Origin: Neelides folsomi
Lineage: Eukaryota; Arthropoda; Collembola; Neelipleona; Neelidae
NCBI GenBank assembly: GCA_034687125.1
Contig: JAQGBZ010000367.1
Span: 1 to 60,898 of the forward strand
Direction: 5' to 3'
DNA: 60,898 bases
In this document: piece after piece, positions 1 through 12,914 of the stretch
Layout: the number at the start of each line of letters is the position of its first letter
How positions within the stretch are numbered: the stretch's first letter is position 1
The notes under the pieces: model-generated
Told to the model about the DNA's origin: nothing
The model's database searches: none
The model's input: only the letters and a program-made list of their open reading frames with translations
Program-made: the position numbers and the translations under genes

Positions 1-1215
1 GTTCCAGAAACAGATTTTGCTTACAAAATGTGTTTCCGAAACAGATTTTGCAAGAAACAGATTTCGCTCCTACACCGGCATCTCCATTTCCAGTTCCAAT
101 ACAAACAAGGCCCAAAGTTTCATCGCACATTTCCAACTCTTTAGAAGGATTTGTTTTACATGGGTCTAAAGGTTTGGTTAGTTTTCCTCCATCATCGGCA
201 TCCGGATCCTTCGGATCTCTACATTCTAAACCCTTCCAAGTTCCCTTTTTGCATTCGCACTTCCCTTTGTCATTGCATACAAGATAAGCAGAATTTCCCC
301 GATATTCGGAGAATCTGGTATACAAACCTCGTCATATTCTGCATGGCCTTTCCCTTCGTCTTTGTCCGGGTCCACACATTTTCCTTCATGATTGTTAACT
401 TGACCATCGGGGCAAGTATTTCAAGGCATCATTTTGAGTGGATTACTATAAGTGGAATAAAACGTAAACTTTTTAAATTTTTTAAATAAGGATTGATTGA
501 AGATCGAATAATGTAATTGTGATATTAAGTAATTACCAATTTATATTTGGGAGTTCCCCATAGGTTTTGAGGGATTTTCTTTCCTGAAGGCCATTTGAAC
601 CATTTCTCTTTATTTGTATCGTGGGTGTGATAAATCCATTTATGTTGCTCATCAATGGTCTGCCACAGAAATTCATAAGGAGACTTGCAATCGCACGACT
701 TGTAATTAGTGCAATGAATGTTCTTCGGATCACAATGAGCAACGTACTTATATGAAACATAATCAGCTTTGTCCAAATCACTTTCCTGTTCGCATTTTCC
801 CATATAGGCAGGTTGACAAAATGCAATCTTCCAATAGTAAAACTAATATGTGTACAAAATAGAAAATACATAGGCTAACAAAATTATCTTAATTTTGATA
901 ATGAAAATTAATTGCCCTTTAATTATTACGCATATCGATAATAAAGTATTATGTGTATTATGGAATTTTGGCATTTATGATGATGATTAAATTTAAATAT
1001 TTTAATCATATTATAAGCAATGTCCGATAAGTAAGGTTGATTCACCCCATTTGGATGTTTGGCAAAACCACTTTCCATAATGTGATCAGGTTTGACATTG
1101 CATCTTGAATAGTCATCTCCTGATTTGACGAGGTCGCAATTAAAGCCGTAGCTATCTTGGCAGTCGGATTCGTCGCCTGGATAAGTTTTACATTTATTCC
1201 CATAAAGTAGTTTGC
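1..1215 (-). pseudogene. Decayed Cys-rich secreted protein gene, cut by the window edge
   Basis: Three exon-like blocks read on the minus strand: 1215-1046 (acceptor AACAG, donor GTGAAT), 827-537 (acceptor GGAAG, donor GTAATT) and about 430-1. All are rich in spaced cysteines, for example GKCECKKG and CEQESDLDKADY, like small EGF/EB-type extracellular modules. The first two blocks join in phase 0. The third is broken: an in-frame TGA at 423-421 precedes NTCPDGQ, no acceptor restores the phase, and a one-base shift near 300 separates VCIPDSP from SAYLVCNDKG. No signal-peptide exon was found upstream of 1215. The left end carries three near-copies of GAAACAGATTTTGC (7-20, 38-51, 54-67), a local duplication inside the coding frame. 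It could be a real gene with sequencing errors, but two or more lesions favour a pseudogene. The family is not identified beyond Cys-rich secreted. Confidence 0.5.
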
Positions 1216-2119
1216 CTGTTAAGATAGTTCTATAAAGGATAATCAAATGACCAGTCGCTGGGTATGTCATTTGCAAATGATAATAAAAATTGGATAGTAA
1301 TTAATTGATGGAGGAAAAACATTATTGAATTGATTATTAAAGCTAAAATTTATAACAATAACAAAAATGACCAACTTTACAATAATTTTACTAATATTTA
1401 TTAAATATGTAATTAATGAAAAAAGTAAAAATATTAAATTTTAACTCCATACCTAATCGTATGTTATATAAATAATTACGATGACGTTTGTAAAGTTTTA
1501 ATTAAAAAATCAAAATTGAGTGAAATGATTTTTGACACCGTAGTTCAACAAAGTACTAACAATAAGTAGAATTTATATAAAATGAACCTTCTTTTCGCGC
1601 GAGGGATCGGTAATTTTACAAAGTAATTTCATTGTCTATAATTAGGTGAACAATTAGATCTATAGAAATCCATATTGTTTAATTATTGCTTCATAAAGAG
1701 AAAATGCTATCGAAATTCAATTAATCTCACTAATACATTACCTTGCCTAATTTTATAGAATTTAGATTACTAGCAATTTCATGTTAATTAAATTTATGTC
1801 CACTATTATTTAATTGTAGTTAAAATTGATAAAAAATATCTTAACACATGAAGAAAACGATGAGAAGTGAACAAATTGTATTTGTGTAAATGAGAGAGAA
1901 AAGAACGATTAAGATTATAAACCTTTATTCTTCCCAAGCATTGTTTCTGAGAGAAACTTTTTAAATATATTAGATAAATTCAAAAAATTAATTATTATTT
2001 GTTATTTTAAATTTTTTCAAATTCGATAGCAGATTGTTGCCATAAACCAATCATATGGTATAAAAAGTGATGGTATAGTATATCATAAATAAATAGCACA
2101 TTTAAAAATTTTAACAATT
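1216..2119. other. AT-rich intergenic stretch
   Basis: No exon with coding character on either strand. It probably holds the lost 5' part of the Cys-rich pseudogene. A short less AT-rich patch with CGCGCGAGGG lies near 1597-1610; no function is assigned. Confidence 0.5.
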
Positions 2120-2193
2120 AAATGGCGATGTTGCAATTTAAAAATTGATTTTTAACCAAAAATATGTTTGAATCAAAATTAACTGATGGAGAA
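2120..2193 (+). repeat. Dispersed repeat copy A, upstream of truncated cathepsin
   Basis: About 75 bases starting AAATGGCGATG and containing AACCAAAAATATGTTTGAAT. The segment reappears, reverse-complemented and slightly diverged, at 36662-36738, which is upstream of an intact cathepsin L gene in the same relative orientation. It is best read as homologous 5' flank of duplicated cathepsin genes, although a short interspersed repeat is possible. Confidence 0.65.
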
Positions 2194-2252
2194 CAGAATA
2201 TTATGTTAGAAGTTAAATTAAATTTCTAAATTAAGTATAATTAAGAAATTAA

Positions 2253-3718
<1,466 letters not shown>

Positions 3719-4368
3719 TAATATCAAAGTTCAAGATGTTCGAATTGGTTACAAAAATGTTAATAATGAATTAATAAATATAAATTTGCATCATGATGGA
3801 TGATAAATACATTATTACATACAGCATGGACTACAATAAATAACATACTAAGATACCACAAAGGTATTCTCATATTGCATTTTTATTTAATTTACATAGG
3901 ATACGATTATACCATTAATTCAGATAAGGTATAATTTATGGATATTATAAAAAATTGAAAAATAATGAACGTTATTTATAAAATCCTGACGCATATTAAA
4001 ACTTATTTATGGAGGAAAGAACAAAGATCAAAGGCGGAGAAAAATGAAAAAAGGGATGCTGCGAAGTGATTGCCCTTTCAAGGGTAAACTTATCTTTTAA
4101 TCCTCTTTCCCATTGACATTTGAGAGTGAGGGGGGTGCCGACTCTCCCAAACCAAATAAACATCTGTTCAAGTGTCATCCAGTCAAGTAGTCATTTTTGG
4201 AATAATGCGAACCAAACTAAAATAAAAGCTCCATAAAATATCCCAAAATTCTTTCCATTTCATTGTCCCTTCAAACTTTATTTCTTTCCTTCATTTAAGT
4301 TAATTGTAAATTATAAAGTGTAATTATTAATATTAAATTTTAATCAAAATTAAGGTAAAAAGATAAAA
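3719..4368. other. Intergenic region between cathepsin copy and P450
   Basis: It starts with the 3' flank of the cathepsin copy (AATAAATA near 3772-3790, recognisably similar to the 3' flank of the paralogue) and ends with the presumed promoter and 5' UTR of the P450. No additional gene is seen. Confidence 0.5.
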
Positions 4369-6652
4369 ATGGTTCCTGTAGCAAGTTTAGTTAAAAAATT
4401 TAGCGATATCCCAGGACCAAAACCTTTCCCTTTATTGGGCTGTTTGCCATATTATCTTCCATATATTGGTAAAGTAAATATTTGCATATATTCCATTTAA
4501 GTTTAAGTAAACATTGATATTAATAATTCATGAGTGAGCAAATAAGTAAATATTTGTAAAAATGTATTGTTAATATATTTATCTTCAATTATAAAAACTT
4601 TGTATGTATTTTAAAAAAATAATTTATATTTTTTGTTATTTATTTGTAGGTGAATATAGCTTCAAGCGTTTGAATAGATCTTCTATGAAGAAATATTTAA
4701 AGTATGGAGATATTGTGAGAGAAGAAATTGTCCCAGGAGTTCATCTTTTACATCTTTACAATCCATTGGACATTGAAGCCTTGTTTAGATCTGAAGGAAG
4801 ATTTCCAACCAGGCGGAGTCATCTGCTCCTTGAAAAAGTTAGATTGGATTCTCCGGATGAACATTTGACTGGTGGATTGTTATGCACGTTAGTTTAGATA
4901 TATTTAATTGAAATATTATATGATTTACTACATAGTATAAAATATTATATATTTCATTTTTTGTTTTTTTAATTTTAATTAAAAACAAATTTTAAATATT
5001 AGTAATGGTCCACAATGGGCTTCAATGAGAGGGAAATTTCAACAATCGTTAAGCAAAGAAAACATTGCTAAATACATTCCATTAACGGACTCAATTTGCC
5101 TTGAACTTGTAGAGAGAATTGGAGATAAAAACGAAGAAAAAAATGTCAAAAATAATTTTATGAATTTTTTTACTGGAGTCAACGCTGAATGTATAAAAAA
5201 TTAATATATAATTTATCAATTAATTTTAAATTTTTTATTTAGTTTAATTTTATTTTTTATTTAGTTTAATTTACAATATTTTAATTATTAGTGGCCGCAA
5301 AAGTGTTTGTTGATGAGAAATTGGGAGCTTTGGGCCCAACAAGCGAAAGTGGAATAAACAACAAAAATTCCAAATCAGCTTGTCTTTCAACAGCCGGAAA
5401 AACAGTAAATGAAATGGTTATTAAAACAGACGCCATGAATTTTTGGAAACTTTTTAAAACAAAAGCATATTTGAATACTCAAAAATGTATCAATATCTTA
5501 GAAGAGTGAGTAAATAATAATAATTACTACTTGTGTATGTAAATGCATATTTAGTATTTGGTAACTGTCGAACTATACAGGTATGTGTGAATCCAACCTA
5601 AAATATATGTTACATGAAATTATTATTCCTATTTCATTTAGTCAAGGGAGAAAAGCCATTGAAAAAAGGCGGAAAGATTTGAATTATAAAGGGAGTTCAA
5701 TGATTGATACCTGGATGAAAGATGGAGACAAAGATGAGCGCGAATTGCTAACTTGTATTGGAGACATGTTTTTGGCTGGAATTGAAACTGTAAAAAAATT
5801 ACTCTTACATTTATAATTGTGCACTGTTAACAATTATTTTTAAATTAATTTAATTTACTCATGTTTATTATTTAGACCACTTATACATCATCATTCATTT
5901 TATATCATTTATCGACGAATCTCGAATGCCAAAATAAACTTTTCCAAGAATTAAAGACTCATATACCCAAATGGGATTCTCCAATTGACGTAAAAATTCT
6001 CGGAGAATTGAGTTATTTGAAGAGAGTTTTGAAAGAGAGTTTAAGATTAAATCCCATATCTATTGGAGTTGGAAGAACAACACAAGAAGATTCAATTATT
6101 GGTGGTTATGAAGTGCCAAAAAATGTATTTACTGTACTTTAAAAAACTAAATAAAAATATAATTTTTTCATTAAATAATTTAAAAAGTAAAGTTTTTAAC
6201 GGCTTTTAGTTGAATTTTTATTTTAACGTTTTTATAGACTGTTGTAGTGACAGAAAATCAAACTATTGGAAGACTTGAAAAATATTTTTATGAACCTGAT
6301 AGATTTATTCCCGATCGCTGGACGATTGAAAATAGAAATTCAAGACCGAGTCCTTATGCTCTTTTACCTTTTGGATTTGGCCCTCGTGCTTGCATTGGGA
6401 GAAGGCTGGCAGAACAAAATATGCTTATTGTCATCGCTCGGGTTAGAAAAATGAAACTTTTAAAAATAAGACAATCGTTGTTTCTGTTAATTATTTGATT
6501 GGGAAATTTTAAATATTTTATTTATTTCACTATAGCTTATAAGACGTTACCAGTTTGAATGGAATTCAAATAATCCGCTTGATTGTCAAGTCGGACTTAT
6601 TAATTCTCCAGATGCGCCACTTCGATTCAACATTCGTACACGAAATGAGTAG
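4369..6652 (+). CDS. dib: Mitochondrial-clan cytochrome P450, CYP302A1-like (disembodied type)
   Basis: Probable ecdysteroid C22-hydroxylase, a Halloween-pathway enzyme acting in mitochondria during moulting-hormone synthesis. Eight exons join in frame to 485 codons: 4369-4468, 4650-4887, 5003-5190, 5292-5505, 5642-5789, 5876-6124, 6238-6441, 6536-6652. Landmarks: proline-rich IPGPKPFPLLG near residue 14; the stretch GEYSF through KYG.IVREEIVPG, characteristic of CYP302A1; RRSHLLLEK; TGGLL..NGPQW; I-helix GIETTTYTSS (about 293-302); KESLR (Glu350, Arg353); heme loop FGFGPRACIGRR with Cys431; RRLAEQNM after it. No key residue is missing. The N-terminus before the proline hinge is short (MVPVASLVKKFSD), so a longer mitochondrial presequence could come from an unrecognised upstream exon. 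AATAAA lies just after the stop. The assignment rests on recalled family motifs, not a search. Confidence 0.88.
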
Positions 6653-6836
6653 ATAGAAAATAAATGTTAAATATATATATATAGGTATATATTAAATATT
6701 TTTATAATAATACTAGTATAATAAATATTTATATAAAACTTATTTAAATATAAAATTGCGTTTTAATATTAAATGTAAATATGCATGCTAAAGTATATAA
6801 AAATCAATAAATTAATATTTATTTATTGAGATTTAT

Positions 6837-7706
6837 TCAATTAAAATTTACAAATCTAATAGGAATGAATTTTGAAAAATAATTTAAAAGGTTGAATACT
6901 TCCATATTAAAAGCGTCTTTAATTCCAAATTGGCATTTTGAATAATCAGTTTCACATTGTTGACTTGAAGAAATAATTCCCTTGTATTTTGCTTTCACAA
7001 ATCGACTGTAAATATTCTCATTTTCATTGAATTCTTCATCAGTTGTCCTAAAGAAGTAAATTGAAAATTTCGATGATTTAGTAAGTATTTATTTTAATGA
7101 ACTTTGAACTTACTCCAAAAGTTTCTCAAATAAATCTTTAATTAAAAAGAAATTTTCATTATCTTGGAATAATTCACACAAGAAACGTTCTTGGCAAGCA
7201 ACTTCATTAATCTAGACCCATTAAATATTTGTTTTAATGATTAGAATGTTTTTTTCAGGTATTTAGATAATTTGTAATTAAGGCACATTTAATTGAGAGA
7301 AATATTGAAAAAGTTGGTTTAGTTCTTGGTTATATTTCGAATTTTCATAAGAAATTTCATTTTCCTTCTCATTAACTGATCTTATAAATCTCAGTCCATC
7401 TTTCAAATTGTAGGTTGGAAGAACAATTTCTATTTTGAACCCTACATAAAAACCTGTAGAATAAATCATAAAAGCCATTTAAGAATCCAATCAAAATTTT
7501 AACACAAAAAATTTAAAGTATAGCAATACAGATGTGTATGTACTTAATATATTTTAAATATACATATTACCAAATCCCATTGCATTTGCCGTGTTAATGT
7601 ACATAAACCTTTTTGATCGTTTATGTGATTTGCCGTCATTCGCCAAAACGGTTATTGAAGGTAATATGCACATAATTAAATATATATAAGATTTATCAAA
7701 TATCAT
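6837..7706 (-). CDS. DM4/12-family secreted protein
   Basis: Four exons (7706-7571, 7453-7287, 7211-7114, 7047-6837) give 203 codons in frame. The start MIFDK was chosen because it begins a clear signal peptide (MIFDKSYIYLIMCILPSITVLA); the frame further upstream has only a TTG. The mature part opens with a dibasic-rich KSHKRSKR and FMYINTANAMGFG, then GFYVGFKIEIVLP, then CQERFLCELFQ, and ends with CETDYSKC. This layout (R-x-KR, hydrophobic patch, C-x5-C, late paired Cys) is that of the arthropod DM4/12 family, whose members are small secreted proteins of unknown function. The intron 2 donor is the unusual GTGCCT. An AATAAA-type signal (reverse strand) lies at about 6809-6830, beyond the stop. 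Confidence 0.75.
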
Positions 7707-8118
7707 TATATTTATTATTAATGTCACATATAAATAAATAATGAAAACAATAATGATAACTTTACTATAATTTATTTTCAATAACTTTAAAAACTTAAAT
7801 TTTCACAATTGAAAGAATAATAATTTATTTTTCAACTTTCACAAGAAAAATAAATCAAGTTTATGCTACAATTTACTTCACGAATAATAGGTTTGGAAAT
7901 AACTGAATTATCTGAGAGAAATATCTAGATGTTATTTAGATGAGAAAAATAAATTCAAATAAATAGTTACTACTATGCTGCTATACCCCTATATGTAGAT
8001 TATAGTAGAAGATTAGATAGTATAGTGGCTACATTTGTATTATTGTAATAGCTGTTGTACTAGCATTAACCACATTGAACAAAAACTTGTTAATTAACTA
8101 AACTAACTAACAAAAGTT
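7707..8118. other. Short AT-rich spacer
   Basis: Holds the presumed promoter of the DM4/12 gene and the 3' flank of the Cys-rich gene, both on the minus strand. No other gene is visible. Confidence 0.4.
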
Positions 8119-9045
8119 CTAATTCTTTTGGCAATATTGTCTCTTGGAGCTTTTGAAGTTCATCCTGTGGAATCCTTCCTTGCAAATGCAAAAAGCTCCC
8201 TCGGAACTCTCCACACATTCCGAATTCTTGTCTTCGCATTTCATCATAATTTCCCCATACATTTCTCTGGAATTTAAACATTTCCTCCCGAGCATTACCA
8301 AACATTGGCCCTTCTCGTAAACCAAGCTCTCGTCCAAACAACGACATTTCCCATTTTTACAAACCAATCCTCTGTCGAAGTTACATTCGCTTATTTCTCC
8401 ATTTTCCGAATCCTTCTGATCAATATAATCACAATCACTACCATGGGACAAATAACAAAGTCCGTCCAAATTACTCGAATATCCTTCTTCACACTCGCAG
8501 AGATAATTAGCTCCTTTTTTCACACATGCAGATTGAGGGACGCAGGTTACATTTTCTGAGCATTCACCTCCACTTCCAACCCTCACTCGACATTCCAATT
8601 CGCCTTTGTCAGACATGATGGCCGTGTTAAATAACATTGATTTACAGTCGCAAACCTTTTCGACGCATTCCAACATTCCTTTCCCATCCTTACAGTCCGA
8701 ATTTATTAAACACGGGTCGGAAAGACGAGCAGAGCATTTGCCGTTGAATAACGGATATGTATCATTTTCACAAGAGCAGGATTGGTCCAGACAAATCCCG
8801 TTCAATCCGCAATCTTCATCAGATTTGCAATTGAAATTGTCAGAGGTTGAGTGGCAGGATTTGATTTTTGAATTGTAAATTTTTGGCGAGGGGCAAATGC
8901 ACGTTGTGATTGAAGTGGAAGGATCAAAAATGCATTCCAAGTTCTGGCTGCACGGTTTTGATGAGGAAATGTCGCACTTTTCTCCTAACAAATTTCCGCC
9001 GAGAAAGAGAGATTTAACAAGAAATGTTACAATTGGAAAAATCAT
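8119..9045 (-). CDS. Intronless Cys-rich secreted protein with EGF/EB-like modules
   Basis: A single 308-codon open frame with no introns, unlike its neighbours. The start is an ATG followed by a hydrophobic leader (MIFPIVTFLVKSLFLGG). The mature part has about 40 cysteines in repeating short modules, such as CKSDEDCGLNGICLDQSCSC, CEEGYSSNLDGLC, CKNGKCRCLDE and CICKEGFHRM. The spacing resembles EB modules and EGF-like repeats of secreted arthropod and nematode proteins. No transmembrane segment or GPI-type tail is visible, so it is probably secreted or bound to matrix. It shares its general style, but no clear alignment, with the broken Cys-rich gene at 1-1215. Lack of introns could mean retroposition or simply a compact family structure. 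Function unknown. Confidence 0.75.
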   Translation of the reverse strand: MIFPIVTFLVKSLFLGGNLLGEKCDISSSKPCSQNLECIFDPSTSITTCICPSPKIYNSKIKSCHSTSDNFNCKSDEDCGLNGICLDQSCSCENDTYPLFNGKCSARLSDPCLINSDCKDGKGMLECVEKVCDCKSMLFNTAIMSDKGELECRVRVGSGGECSENVTCVPQSACVKKGANYLCECEEGYSSNLDGLCYLSHGSDCDYIDQKDSENGEISECNFDRGLVCKNGKCRCLDESLVYEKGQCLVMLGRKCLNSREMYGEIMMKCEDKNSECVESSEGAFCICKEGFHRMNFKSSKRQYCQKN

Positions 9046-10723
9046 AATTTAAAAGAATTACTAATGATAATATGATCAATTATAAATATGTATATTAATA
9101 ATAAAAATATTAATTTGACTCGATAAATATCAAACAAGATTACAATATAAGCAAAAATACTAGACTCAATATAAAGGAAAGTCAAATTGAAAATGAGGGC
9201 TACGCTGAAAGAAATAATTTATATTCAACTCTTCTACACATATGGTACATAAATAGTATAAAATTAAATATTTAAAATTACACAATTCTTTGGTTGATTT
9301 GAACTTGAAGTAAAGTCATGAATTAAATTAGATATAACATACTATTTACGATAAATTATTTACTAATAGTAATGTATAATTGTTAATTATGTATATTAGT
9401 TAGTACATGTAAAAAGTATAATACACAATAAAATAATTCAAAACAGATGTGAGTCGCCCTTTCATCAAAAGTAAAATGTTAAACTTCTTATTATTCAATT
9501 TTTTCAATGCTAAATCTAAATTTCTGGTGTATGACGCTACACCACGCTACACATTTTGAAATCTCAACATTCTATTATGTATCTGTAGTATGAATTTATA
9601 TATTAGGTTTATATGTGATTATGATTGTGAGCTATTGAATAGGTATACATATGTAATATACATTATAATCTAATATTGGGTTTAATGTAGTTAGCACACC
9701 TACATTATGTAGAACGAATTTACGAACTATCGTATATTATATGCTTGTGTTGTATTTTAACTTTATTGGAACAATTTTGAATTTAGTTAGTGTATAAAAT
9801 GGCTAATTTGAAATTTGTATATTTCTCACAATACATTGTAACTTGTAACATTGAAAGTACATTATGCCATACAATGTGCAATATTAATATCATTAGGTAT
9901 ATAAAATTATCAAGTGCAAAGTGCAAGTTATGATACAATATAAGGTAGTTAGCGTGATTGCGTCGTTCGAGTGAAAGTTGAAGAAAAGGATGTAAGGGGA
10001 AAGAAAGAGAAAATCAGTAGTATTTGAAATGACTATAAAACGTTACAAATGGCGACTTTCAATTTGAAAGAATTTTCCTTATTACAACTTACAACATGGG
10101 CCACCATGTTTTGTATTCAACGTTGCTTAGAAATTCTCATTTCATTTGTTCGGTCCTTCGTTGAGGAAAAGCTGACAATGTCTTGAAGTCTTGATTATTA
10201 AATAATAAATATCTCCATATTATTTCACCATCATAAAATATGGTACATTCCAAACTTTGCATTAATAAAATAAAAATATTTATGAAATCTCTTGTTATGC
10301 ATTGAATCAATTCTAATTCTAATAAACTTAATTAAAAAAATAGTAGCCTTTAAGAATTTAATGTTTTAACTCTGCTCTGCTCTATAAGAACTAGAATTCC
10401 TTAAAATGGAAGGAATTAGACTGATACTAATAGCATATCATATGATGGAATTCAAAAATCATAATTGAATGTTTGCATTTTATTTTAAAAGTTATAGCGC
10501 AATGATTACAACAAAGGATTTCATTTACAATAGATTCAGAATTGAATAGCGTATTTAAAAATTCAAAATAGTTAGTTACAAAAGGGCATTCAAAGTTCAC
10601 AGAACGAAGAACGAAGATGGAAGAATTCACAATTAAACCAAGTTGACTAAACGGGTTTAAATATTTAAATATGATCAACGTAAAATCTTATACAATAATT
10701 TAACAAAAAAGACAAATGAAGGT
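9046..10723. other. 1.7 kb AT-rich intergenic region
   Basis: No convincing exon on either strand; an 83-codon minus frame at 10427-10678 has no coding signature. The end near 8119's gene should hold the promoter of the Cys-rich gene; the other end holds the 3' flank of the kinase gene. Confidence 0.45.
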
Positions 10724-12914
10724 TTAATCTTCCGATCCGGATTCCGGGTCTTGTTCTTCCTCAATAGCTGCAATCCATCCGTTGAGCCTTTCCCTTTTCA
10801 GTTTCCGATCCACCACCGTTTCCACTCCGCATTTGGACAAAGCCCCGAGGAGCCGCTCTTTATCTTGGACGCAGGAATGGAAGGAAATTGCGCTCATGTC
10901 TGTAGCTAGAGATTCTTCACCGTCGCCCAAAGCCACAACTGCCTTCACGATCCATTTCTCTTCACCGGCTTTGTTTACTTCTTCAGTCAATGAAACTCTC
11001 GTTCTTTTAGTCTAAAAGATTGAAAAATATAAAATAATGCATATTACAATATAAATATATAGTACATTATGTGCACTCACAGCGTACTGTCAGCGTGAGT
11101 CAATATTCTCAATACTAAAATTTTTATTTTATTTATTTGAAATGTTAAAATTGGCAAAAGTTTTAAATACGCACGGGATTTGGTTCCAGAAGTTTTCTGA
11201 CAAGTTTTCTTGCTTTGGACGAAAGGGGTTTAAAGATACTTGGCGTTTTCACAATGCGGCTTCTAATCCAGACAGTGAAGGCGTCATAGCCAGGATCGCT
11301 CCTTGCTTCTGCTTTTTGCCACGGAACTCGGCCTGTTAAAATATAAATATTAAAATCACATGAAATCTAATTATTTACATAAAAACCATACTGAAATTAG
11401 CATTTTGAAATTATTATTTTTAATACACGAAAGATTTTTTTTGATGTGTTTAAAAGTAAAATGAGGATGAATCAATAAATGGTAATTTTCACCTGTCAGA
11501 GCTGTGAGGATGAGAATTCCAAACTGCCAAGCATCATGGGCAATGTGGACGGGATAAGATTGTTCTTGAGGAGTGCTGACGATTTCAGGAGGACAATAAG
11601 GAAGCCATTCTGAAGAAATAAATCGATTAATTGAGTTAATATTATAATTTAATTATTTGAATTCAATTAACTCTAAATGTAATACAAATGTAGGTCTGTA
11701 AGTCTGTATGTATTTGTGTAGGTAAATATATTAATATCTGTATTTTATTTCATAAATTGACTTTACCATTAAATCGAGCGACAAGAGTTCCTATTTTCCT
11801 TGTTTCTCCAAAATCTGCGAGTTTCACTTTGGAGAAGTCGCTTTTGAAAATGAGAATCTGGAGAGGAAAATGAGGTTAATTAGTTGAAAGGGGAATGAAA
11901 AACAAAGGAAGCTGAAGGATTTTCCATTAAGGGAGTGGTATTATAACAATTCTCATTTCTAATTAGCTTACCATATATAATAATGCACTGTAGGTATTAG
12001 TGATATTATATTGTGTTAATGTGTTTTATAAGGACTTCTGTTTTTCATCTCTTACGTTGTGAGGTTGAAGGTCTCTGTGGACGAGCCCTTGTTGATGTAA
12101 AAAGTCGAGTCCTTGGGCCACTTGCTTTGCCACTCTCCGACCGTTGATGTCTCCTATCCCTGTTTCTCCCATGTTGCTACCCAAATCACCGAACGGGGCA
12201 TATTCTTGAGCAAAAACGTAGCATCCATCCGCCTATGTAACATAGAAATATTATGTAAATTTAAAATTTAAAATCCTCTTAATGTAGTCTAAAATTTACA
12301 TAAATAAGGCAACTCCAAAAGCTTGGGATTTTGAAAAACAAGTCTCAATATAATTCGCTTATTTATACAACTGAACTGTCTAACTCCCTTGTACTGAACT
12401 AATTACCATAAAATGGGTTATTTTTTAGGTAAAATTTTTATATAAAAATGGTATAAAAACTAACCTCAAAAAACACATCATACGTTTTAACAAGTATTTT
12501 TGAGATTCTTGACAAATTATAGCTAATGTGAAATTCTCTCGCGGCGGAGTTGACATGTTTGGGCAGGGCCTTCAACACCAATTCACTCCGACTCTTCCGA
12601 TGCTCCGCCAAAAAAACTTTAGCGAACCAACCTTCACCGACAGTCTGGACGACGTCGAATTCATCTTCAAGCCGCACCTACAGATGGAGATATTTTATCA
12701 AGCCATTTAATTTAACATAAGATTTACAATCAAAATACGAATTTAATTTATTAAATAACATTAGGTATCTTTATCTGTATTTATTTTTATAATTTTAAAA
12801 AATAATTTAAACACTTAAATTATACTTTACAGGTGAATGGTAAATCGGGCTCGTAATTCTTACCTTAGGAATCCTGTAGTTTGGAATGGCTTCATAATCC
12901 ACTTTGTCTCCCAT
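10724..12914 (-). CDS. SBK1/meng-po-like serine/threonine kinase
   Basis: Seven exons join in frame to 364 codons: 12914-12864, 12677-12465, 12232-12056, 11857-11767, 11609-11493, 11332-11175, 11011-10724. The start MGDKVDYEAIP is the first ATG after a likely spliced 5' UTR. Kinase landmarks: glycine loop GEGWFAKV (31-38), Lys53 in LVLKALPK, AQEYAPFGDL in the hinge, catalytic loop HRDLQPHN (Asp142, Asn147), ADFGE (Asp162), PPE, and a Trp-rich lobe D-A-W-Q-F-G. AQEYAPFGDL and the DFLH..GLVHRDL layout match the SH3-binding-domain kinase (SBK) family. Odd: the usual Lys two residues after the catalytic Asp is Gln144. The intron 6 donor is GTGCGT. The acidic tail ends EEEQDPESGSED. Activity is likely but not assured, given the Lys-to-Gln change. 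Confidence 0.85.

Noticed and set aside
10427..10678. 83-codon minus frame downstream of the kinase gene
   Set aside because: No splice context, Met/Phe/Ile-rich translated AT-rich DNA; within the 3' flank.
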